Part shown: piece after piece, positions 41,775 to 48,070 of the stretch | Layout: the number at the start of each line of letters is the position of its first letter | Position numbering within the stretch: the first letter of the stretch is position 1 | DNA from: CAVQBP01 sp964448105 | GTDB taxonomy: Bacteria > Bacteroidota > Ignavibacteria > Ignavibacteriales > Ignavibacteriaceae | Direction: 5' to 3' | Length of the DNA: 48,070 nucleotides | Assembly: GCA_964448105.1 (NCBI GenBank) | Contig: CAYUVK010000029.1 | Location: 1 to 48,070 of the forward strand | Notes under the pieces: model-generated | Told to the model about the DNA's origin: nothing | What the model saw: only the letters and a program-made list of their open reading frames with translations | The model's database searches: none | Made by a program: the position numbers and the translations under genes

Positions 41775-44700
41775 ATGCTGAAACAAAATTTTTCTAAAGA
41801 CACAAGAAATAAATGTATAATATTTATCATTTTAATTTTTTTCTTAACCGGAAGCTCTTTCCCGCAAAAATCTGTTCAGCAGAAAAGAGAAAGGGAACAT
41901 CAGGCGGTTATCAATTACTTTAACAGTGTTTATCCTACTTATCCTACTTATCCTGTTAATACTAACTCGTCCGGTTCAGGTACTAATAAATTTTCTGCCG
42001 TTGAAGATAAACTGGCCAAAATTTCGGTAGAAGAGAGATCGGATTGGAAAAGCTATATAATGAACGGCAACAATATAGCTGTTGAATTATGGAATTATGG
42101 CGGAATAGGCCCGGGACTGCCGGGAGATGCTTTAAGAGAGTTATTAGCATTGGTCTGGCATGATGCACCATATATATTCCAGTTTAGTCCTATAGTAGGA
42201 GCTGAAGTACCGAATGCTCTTAATCCTTCAAAAAAATTTCATATTATTTCTGACGGTTTATATGATTTTAGTTATACAGGTTTGAGAGATGAGAATACTG
42301 CGATAGATCATCAATACTGGTGGCAGCCATTACCAGGTTTTGCAGATCCTGATCAGGATAAAATGGCATCAAATCCGGCATTTGACTCAAACCGTGATGG
42401 AAAACCCGATAGCTGGCCTTCCAACTGGTATAATCCAACTCTCGGTGAGTATGTCTGGCCGGGTTATTTGAAACAGGGGCAGAATAATGCGGATCTTGAA
42501 GTATTCTGGGGTATGGATGACCGAGAAAATAATGAATTTGGAAGTACAAACCAGACTTCTCAATACTATCCATTTATAGGCGACTCTGCACGATCAGGAA
42601 TTGGTGTTCAGGTTTTGGGAAGAGCTTATCAATGGTCGAACTCGTTGGCTGCCAATTCAATCTTTTTCCAATGGACCATTACAAATGTTAGTGATAAAGA
42701 TCTTGACTCTGTCTTCTTTGGTATATACGGCGACCCGGATGTTGGCGGTAACACCAGCGGCTGCAACCAGAACGATCATGGGTTTTTTATCCCTCCGTAT
42801 AATTTTGACGGTGAGCATCCTGTAGATAATATCCCTGTTTATGCAAGAAGTATGGTTTATTTCTGGAATAATGATATGAATTGCGGTGCACAGGACCTTG
42901 GCTACCTGGGATGTAAATTCCTTGAAAGTCCCGGCAATCCGAATGATGGAATTGACAATGATGGAGACGGAATGATAGACGAAAGCCAGTTTGACGGTAT
43001 AGATAATGATCATGACTGGAATCCTGAAACAGATGATGTTGGTATTGATGGGATTCCAAATACAGGCGATCAGGGTGAAGGTGACGGTGTTCCTACATCA
43101 GGTAAACTGTTAGCCGATGGTTCGATAGATCCTTTGGCACCAGGTGAGCCTAATTTTGAATATACGGATCTTGATGAAGCCGACCAGATTGGTTTGACAA
43201 GTTTTAATAGTTCTACATGGAATACCGATTTGAAAATCGCAAATGATGAAGATATTTGGAACAGGTGTACACCTCAAAATTTTAGTGACATTGAACAGAA
43301 TGCAGATATAGTATTCGTCTTCGGCTCAGGTTATGTTTCGTTGAAAAAAGGTGAAACAAAAAGAATTTCTATGGCTTTCCTTTTCGGTGAAAATCTTAAT
43401 GATCTTCTGGTAACTGCCGAAACAGTCCAGGATATTTATAATAAAAATTACAATTTCTTCAAGCCTCCGACTTTACCTAAAGTAACTGCCGTTCCCGATG
43501 ATAGAAAGGTTACTCTGTATTGGGATAATTCTTCTGAAGAAAGTGTAGATCCTATTACCGGGAAAGACTTTGAAGGCTACGTTATTTATCGCAGTACACG
43601 GCCTGATTTTGCCGACATTCAGAATGTAACAGATGGAAGGGCTGCAAGTTTTCTTTATGAGCCATTAAGAGATGCAAATGGTATTGAAGCTAAATGGGAT
43701 TTGAGCAATGAATGGAAAGGGTATCATCCGGTGCCATACCATGGAAGAGGTCTGCAATATTACTTAGGCGACAATACAGGACTGGTTCATTCATATGTTG
43801 ATTCAAACAATGTAATAAACGGACAAACCTATTATTATGCAGTTGTCGCTTTCGATCACGGGGATTCAGTAGGTATTCCTCCCTCCGAAACAACAAAAAA
43901 AATAACGGTTGATCCGATCACTTCTCAAATGACTTTTGACGATAATACAGTGATGGTAATACCCGGTCCGAGAGCCGCAGGTTATAACACACCTGCAATT
44001 TCTAATAATGATTTTCTCCATACCTCGGGTATCGGTAATGGTAAAGTCAACTTTCAGATTCTTAATGATTTGAAAGTGAAAGATGAGAAATATACTCTCT
44101 CTTTTAGTGATAAATTAAATGTTGGTGATACAGTCATAAAGGCTAAAAATTATTCGGTTAGAGGAGAAAAATCTGTTTCCGAATCTTTCTTCCTTTTTGA
44201 TACAAAATTTACAAAGCTTTCAAATCAAAATATTATAAATGATCAGGCTCTCGAAGTTAAAGACAAAAACGGGACTATCTATAAGAATAATGTTGATTAC
44301 GATATTGATTTTGCACAGGGCAAAATTAAAAGAACAGATAATAGTTCAATGCCTAATAATGGTGAATTTACAATTACATATGATAATTACGCAGTTTATC
44401 AAAGCCAGGCATTGCATAATGAAGATTCAAACCCGGTATTTGATGGAATAAATTTAACGGTCTCGGATAATGATGTGCTCGAATTTGATTCTGACAATTC
44501 CGGATGGATAGGTGGAGATCTTCAAATTCCTTTTACTGTTCAGCTTGCCAGCATTGGGGTGGCGTCCAGAAAAAGACTTTATCCTGCAGATTATGAAGTG
44601 ACTTTTTCTGATCAAAATGAATTTACAGCTATCAAAAATGTTCCGGGCCAAGGTTTTATCACTGTTCCGGTAAATTTTAAAGTAGAAGATGTTACCTCCG

Positions 44701-45302
44701 GTGTGCCGCTGAATATTAAGATTTTTCTAAATGAAAAAGTAAAAAATGATTCTGCATATACAAGAGGTGACGGGATTATACTTTTTCAGCCGGGTGCAAC
44801 TGGTGTCAATACGGATACCCTTACATGGGAGATCACTTTGAGTCAGGTTACCGAGGGAGATTCTACTTATCCCGGTAAAGGAGATGTCCTAAAAGTAGTT
44901 ACCAGAAGACCGTTTAATACTCAGGATGTGTACACTTTGCAGACTCAAGCCGGCAAAATAAACGAGCAGGCCGGTTCTTCACTTTTGGATAATATTTATG
45001 TTGTTCCAAATCCATATGTTGGGACAAGTGTGCTTGAGCCTAATAATAAATTACCGCAACAGAATCGTGGCGAAAGGAGGATCTATTTTGAAAATCTTCC
45101 GCGGAAATGTACAATCCGTATTTTCACTTTGAGCGGTGAACTTGTTACAACTCTTGAACATGATGAAGGAGTTGACAACGGGAGAGAATATTGGAATCTT
45201 CTGAATCGTGACGGATTCAGTGTAGCCTATGGTATTTATTTAGCTCATATAGATGCACCTGACTTAGGTGAAAAGCTGATAAAATTTGCATTAATAAAAT
45301 GA
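41775..45302 (+). CDS. Large secreted multidomain protein with calcium-binding repeats and divergent T9SS-type C-terminus
   Basis: Secreted protein of 1175 residues; signal peptide to about SSFPQ. I do not recognise a catalytic domain. An acidic stretch at about 388-440 with DNDGDG, DGIDNDHD and similar units resembles thrombospondin-3 calcium loops. A fibronectin-III-like module lies at about 570-715 (PKVTAVPDDRKVTLYWDNS). The C-terminal ~100 residues (NIYVVPNPYVGTS... to ...EKLIKFALIK) have the V-x-N-P-Y entry and the turn-rich pattern of a divergent T9SS sorting domain, with VPNPY replacing the usual YPNPFNP. Near the N-terminus a YPTYPTYPV stretch follows a DNA repeat. Placed between a TonB-dependent receptor and a PorV-like gene, it is likely a surface partner of the receptor. 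Confidence 0.8.
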   Translation: MLKQNFSKDTRNKCIIFIILIFFLTGSSFPQKSVQQKREREHQAVINYFNSVYPTYPTYPVNTNSSGSGTNKFSAVEDKLAKISVEERSDWKSYIMNGNNIAVELWNYGGIGPGLPGDALRELLALVWHDAPYIFQFSPIVGAEVPNALNPSKKFHIISDGLYDFSYTGLRDENTAIDHQYWWQPLPGFADPDQDKMASNPAFDSNRDGKPDSWPSNWYNPTLGEYVWPGYLKQGQNNADLEVFWGMDDRENNEFGSTNQTSQYYPFIGDSARSGIGVQVLGRAYQWSNSLAANSIFFQWTITNVSDKDLDSVFFGIYGDPDVGGNTSGCNQNDHGFFIPPYNFDGEHPVDNIPVYARSMVYFWNNDMNCGAQDLGYLGCKFLESPGNPNDGIDNDGDGMIDESQFDGIDNDHDWNPETDDVGIDGIPNTGDQGEGDGVPTSGKLLADGSIDPLAPGEPNFEYTDLDEADQIGLTSFNSSTWNTDLKIANDEDIWNRCTPQNFSDIEQNADIVFVFGSGYVSLKKGETKRISMAFLFGENLNDLLVTAETVQDIYNKNYNFFKPPTLPKVTAVPDDRKVTLYWDNSSEESVDPITGKDFEGYVIYRSTRPDFADIQNVTDGRAASFLYEPLRDANGIEAKWDLSNEWKGYHPVPYHGRGLQYYLGDNTGLVHSYVDSNNVINGQTYYYAVVAFDHGDSVGIPPSETTKKITVDPITSQMTFDDNTVMVIPGPRAAGYNTPAISNNDFLHTSGIGNGKVNFQILNDLKVKDEKYTLSFSDKLNVGDTVIKAKNYSVRGEKSVSESFFLFDTKFTKLSNQNIINDQALEVKDKNGTIYKNNVDYDIDFAQGKIKRTDNSSMPNNGEFTITYDNYAVYQSQALHNEDSNPVFDGINLTVSDNDVLEFDSDNSGWIGGDLQIPFTVQLASIGVASRKRLYPADYEVTFSDQNEFTAIKNVPGQGFITVPVNFKVEDVTSGVPLNIKIFLNEKVKNDSAYTRGDGIILFQPGATGVNTDTLTWEITLSQVTEGDSTYPGKGDVLKVVTRRPFNTQDVYTLQTQAGKINEQAGSSLLDNIYVVPNPYVGTSVLEPNNKLPQQNRGERRIYFENLPRKCTIRIFTLSGELVTTLEHDEGVDNGREYWNLLNRDGFSVAYGIYLAHIDAPDLGEKLIKFALIK
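41931..41957 (+). repeat. Short in-frame tandem repeat
   Basis: TATCCTACT occurs twice in tandem followed by a partial third unit (TATCCTGTT), encoding Y-P-T-Y-P-T-Y-P-V. The unit is nine bases, so changes in copy number would keep the reading frame. Confidence 0.7.
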
Positions 45303-45432
45303 GTTTAATGCTTACGATATAATTACGATTGAGCTTTTTATTATTCGAATAAAGATTTTTAATTGACGTTAAAGGATACGGTTAATAATTAATGTTTAAC
45401 CAGTAGCGAATAACGAATAGCAGGAGATATTC

Positions 45433-46449
45433 ATGAAAATATTCTATAAATATTTTTTTGTTGTAATCATAACTTTAATGATTACTGCTTTTTCATCTGC
45501 TCAAACTTTAAAAACCGGTACGACTGCAGCACAGGTGCTTAAATTTAATGTCGGACCCAGAGCAATTGGAATGGGTGGGGCATATACTGCAATATCAGAT
45601 GAAATCACTGCAATGTACTGGAACCCGGGAGGAACAGCTAATATTCAATCGAATGAAGCTTTTTTTGACCATACTATTCTATATGCCGATATAAAGCATG
45701 ATTATGCAGCTATAGCAAGCCATCTTTCAGGTTTCGGAACGGTAGGAGCTTTTGTTTCAGTACTTTCCATGGATGAAATGGCTGTGAGAACAGAAGAGGA
45801 GCCTACCGGAACAGGCGAGTTTTTTGACGCCGGAGCTATCGTTATTGGATTAAATTATGCACGCTATCTTACGGACAATTTTTCTATCGGTTTTAATTTT
45901 AAATACATTAACGAATCAATCTGGCATATGAGCTCAACCGGTTTCGGTGTTGATATCGGAACGTTGTATAAAATACCTGTTTTGAATGAATTGAGAATTG
46001 CAGCAAGTATTTCTAATTTTGGTACGAAGATGCAATTGGCTGGCAGGGATATTATTAAATTGATCCCGTCAGGAGCTGGCGATCAGAATTTAATTAATAC
46101 AAATTTAGAACTTGGAAAATACGATCTCCCTCTTCTTTTTAGGTTCGGTATATCGAGTGATATTATAAAGAGCGAATCTTCAAGAATTACTGTAGCAGTT
46201 GATGCTATTCATCCCAATGATCATACTGAATATTTAAATACCGGTATGGAATACTCATGGAATGAAATAGTATTTATGCGTGTTGGGTATAATTCATTAT
46301 TTGAAAGGGATTCTGAAAAAGGTTTGACATTTGGATTTGGCTTGAATTACAGAATAATTGATCTTGTAAAAGTGGGACTCGATTATGCTTACCAGGATTT
46401 TGGAAGATTATCCAATGTTCAGTATTTCTCTTTTATGATTAATTTTTAA
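45433..46449 (+). CDS. PorV/PorQ-family outer-membrane barrel protein
   Basis: Outer-membrane protein of 338 residues with a signal peptide (to about SSAQT) and an AGGAG ribosome binding site. The start of the mature region, AAQVLKFNVGPRAIGMGGAYTAISDEITAMYWNPGG, is the hallmark of the UPF0164/PorV group within the FadL-like barrel superfamily. The C-terminus ends in a barrel strand with Phe (YFSFMINF). In Bacteroidota PorV (LptO) is a T9SS component that receives cargo from the translocon and hands it to the sortase PorU. Ignavibacteria-like genomes carry several paralogues, so this copy may serve the 1175-residue neighbour 130 bases upstream or act as general shuttle. Which of these holds cannot be decided here. 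Confidence 0.9.
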   Translation: MKIFYKYFFVVIITLMITAFSSAQTLKTGTTAAQVLKFNVGPRAIGMGGAYTAISDEITAMYWNPGGTANIQSNEAFFDHTILYADIKHDYAAIASHLSGFGTVGAFVSVLSMDEMAVRTEEEPTGTGEFFDAGAIVIGLNYARYLTDNFSIGFNFKYINESIWHMSSTGFGVDIGTLYKIPVLNELRIAASISNFGTKMQLAGRDIIKLIPSGAGDQNLINTNLELGKYDLPLLFRFGISSDIIKSESSRITVAVDAIHPNDHTEYLNTGMEYSWNEIVFMRVGYNSLFERDSEKGLTFGFGLNYRIIDLVKVGLDYAYQDFGRLSNVQYFSFMINF

Positions 46450-46514
46450 TTATTGTACTTTAAATAAGATTAAATTATCATTAGACTAGATTTATTTAAA
46501 AACAATGGTAATAT

Positions 46515-47885
46515 ATGATTTCGAGAATTTTACTGGTTTTCATAATAAATACAGGTATAATTTTCTGTCAGACTTATCCTGATCAATTTTTTTCATATAA
46601 AAATGATTCTCTTATAGAGAGAATAAGTAATCTTGACGGTACGGAAATCAGTAAAGACGGAAAAAGTATTGTTTTGTCTGATGGAATTACAAATGGGGAT
46701 GTGACTTTTAATCCAGATTCATCTGAATTTCCTTTCAATCGTGTATTACCTTCATGGAACGGTTATGTTCCAAATGATAACAGCAGTTTTAAAGTGACAA
46801 TAAGATTTTTTGAAGCTTCCGGAACATGGTCACCTTGGCTTACCGTTGGATTTTGGAAAGCGAATATATGGTCTACTTACGGCACAACAAGCTACAGCGG
46901 AGGTAAAATAAATATAGATAATGCCGTTCTTAATTCTTATCATAATAAATGGCAGTTCAAAGTAATTATGAAAAGAACCAGCAGCGGTCAGCCTTCACCG
47001 GAGTTATATAAACTGAGTTTTTTTGCCAGTGATCAAAAGGTTACCGATAATGTAAATATAAGTACAATAATTAATGATAAACCTCAAAAGATTTTTATTC
47101 CGACAGAATTTTTCTGGCAATACTCGCTCGATCCCGATATAGGCGGGGATATCTGCTCACCGACATCGGTTTCAATGGTTCTTCGCAGCTATAATATTGA
47201 AGTCGACCCCCTGCAATTTGCAAAGGATACTAAATGTCCCTATTGGGGAATTTTTGGAATATGGCCGCGCGTGGTACAAAATGCTGCAGAGTATGGACTT
47301 GATGGCGCAGTTACCCGATACCGGTCGTGGAGTCAGGCTTATGAAACTCTTGCTGCAGGCGGAAGGGTTGTAATGTCCGTCGGATCGCCTCTATATCCTA
47401 ACGGCCACCTCATGATGCTGGCTGGTTTTGATGCTTCCGGTAATCCTATTATGCATGATCCAGCCAGATCAAACGGCTATAGTTACAAGTTTAATAAAAC
47501 TTCACTTTCCGAGTCATGGTTTAATAAAGGGGGAATTGCGTATACTTTCTTTCCTGAAGACTCCCTGGCTATAACTTCAATTGAAAATATTGCATCTACT
47601 TATCCAAAGGAAAACTATCTTTACGATAATTATCCGAATCCTTTCAATCCCGCTACCAAAATCGGTTATGAAATTGCTGGTGATGCATTTGTTTCTTTAA
47701 AGGTCTATGATATTCTTGGTAAGGAAGTTGCTACTCTTGTTAATGAAGAAAAATCCGCAGGTAAATATGAAGTTCTGTTTAATGCATCTGAACTACCTAC
47801 AGGAGTTTATATTTACAGCATATACTTGCAAATACCTGGTTCAAAGGTTAACAGAATTAACAAGAAGATGTTATATCTTAAGTGA
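46515..47885 (+). CDS. T9SS-secreted C39-like cysteine peptidase
   Basis: Secreted protein of 456 residues with a short signal peptide (to about IIFCQT). The N-terminal ~190 residues form a beta-rich domain (SSEFPFNRVLPSWNGYVP, then SGTWSPWLTVGFW). Residues about 195-345 are a C39_2-type peptidase domain: GGDICSPTSVSMVL with C214 as nucleophile, NGHLMMLAGF with H298 and MHDPAR with D315. Residues about 369-456 are a T9SS sorting domain (DNYPNPFNP to NKKMLYLK), split by a short insertion before the last strand (QIPGSKVNRI). Relatives cleave leader peptides or wall-linked peptides. It is the last complete gene in the window and follows the PorV-like gene by 65 bases, so it may be cargo of that system. 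Confidence 0.87.
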   Translation: MISRILLVFIINTGIIFCQTYPDQFFSYKNDSLIERISNLDGTEISKDGKSIVLSDGITNGDVTFNPDSSEFPFNRVLPSWNGYVPNDNSSFKVTIRFFEASGTWSPWLTVGFWKANIWSTYGTTSYSGGKINIDNAVLNSYHNKWQFKVIMKRTSSGQPSPELYKLSFFASDQKVTDNVNISTIINDKPQKIFIPTEFFWQYSLDPDIGGDICSPTSVSMVLRSYNIEVDPLQFAKDTKCPYWGIFGIWPRVVQNAAEYGLDGAVTRYRSWSQAYETLAAGGRVVMSVGSPLYPNGHLMMLAGFDASGNPIMHDPARSNGYSYKFNKTSLSESWFNKGGIAYTFFPEDSLAITSIENIASTYPKENYLYDNYPNPFNPATKIGYEIAGDAFVSLKVYDILGKEVATLVNEEKSAGKYEVLFNASELPTGVYIYSIYLQIPGSKVNRINKKMLYLK

Positions 47886-48059
47886 TATCCGGAGATAAAC
47901 CAAATTATTAATATTAGATAAACTAAAGTTGAAATTTAATTATTAAACAATAAAAGGAAATTGTGATTTGTTCTTGATTTTTCGGAATTTCAGGGACTCA
48001 TTTTGTTAAAAATTTTTTAACCCAAATTATGCATTAGGAAATGAATATGGAGGAGAAAT

Positions 48060-48070
48060 TTGACTAACTT
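48060..48070 (+). CDS. Possible 5' end of a gene cut by the window edge
   Basis: GGAGG at 48049-48053 lies six bases before a TTG at 48060, and the frame is open to the edge. The nearby ATG at 48041 runs into a stop after eight codons, so TTG would be the start. TTG is used elsewhere in the window. Only three codons are visible, so this rests on the ribosome binding site alone. Confidence 0.25.

Noticed and set aside
1..48070. tRNA, rRNA, CRISPR array, transposon ends
   Set aside because: I looked for cloverleaf-like ends, regular spaced repeats and transposase-like proteins and saw none.

Overview
This AT-rich window most likely comes from a member of the Ignavibacteria (Bacteroidota/Chlorobi/Ignavibacteriota superphylum). 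The main support is five proteins that end in a type IX secretion (T9SS) sorting domain with the N-(Y/F)-P-N-P-F-N-P entry motif and the -SRKMILLK or -SKKMVLLK style of C-terminus, together with TonB-dependent receptors that carry carboxypeptidase-regulatory N-domains and a PorV/PorQ-like barrel. Taxonomy is inferred from these family features only. I see no rRNA, tRNA, CRISPR array, insertion sequence or transcription regulator.

Positions 297-36818 read as one large peptidoglycan (murein) breakdown and amino-sugar utilisation region, arranged as several short operons. On the minus strand at 297-4774 lie an L,D-transpeptidase-like protein, a VanX-type D-Ala-D-Ala dipeptidase lipoprotein, a sodium:solute symporter and a NamZ (DUF1343/GH171) exo-N-acetylmuramidase. 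A divergent NagB-like/PIG-L fusion follows (4902-7256). A tightly coupled minus-strand operon (7311-11079) encodes a PhyH dioxygenase, a lipoprotein that fuses a peptidoglycan amidase to a second NamZ domain, and a uroporphyrinogen-decarboxylase-like protein. Next come a class-C-type serine hydrolase (11211-12461) and a minus-strand trio of transglutaminase-like, SH3-NlpC/P60 and class-A-type serine hydrolase genes (12467-16132). An HGSNAT/NagX-like membrane acetyltransferase and a beta-propeller/PHP metallohydrolase follow on the plus strand (16271-19910).

From 20033 to 31915 the genes encode mostly exported or surface proteins: a T9SS-exported zinc amidase, a TolB-like propeller, a TonB-dependent receptor paired with a T9SS beta-helix protein, and a T9SS GHL10 (DigH/YngK-like) glycosidase. 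An intracellular operon on the minus strand (32007-36818) then encodes a second VanX, an ROK sugar kinase, an MFS transporter, a UPF0309-type SIS protein and NagA, with TAATG stop/start overlaps.

From 37115 to the right edge the content changes to outer-membrane and secretion genes: an FG-GAP-repeat T9SS protein, a TonB-dependent receptor, a 1175-residue secreted protein, a PorV-like protein and a C39-like T9SS protein.

Working model (inference): secreted or anchored amidases and muramidases strip peptides and release MurNAc and GlcNAc. VanX, NlpC/P60 and serine peptidases trim the peptides, and symporters bring in the products. ROK kinase, the SIS protein, NagA and possibly the NagB-like fusion convert amino sugars to glycolytic intermediates. 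No canonical MurQ etherase, NagZ or MurNAc kinase (AmgK/MurK/AnmK) is visible, so the SIS protein, the divergent ROK kinase and the altered NagB-like protein are the most interesting genes for new function.
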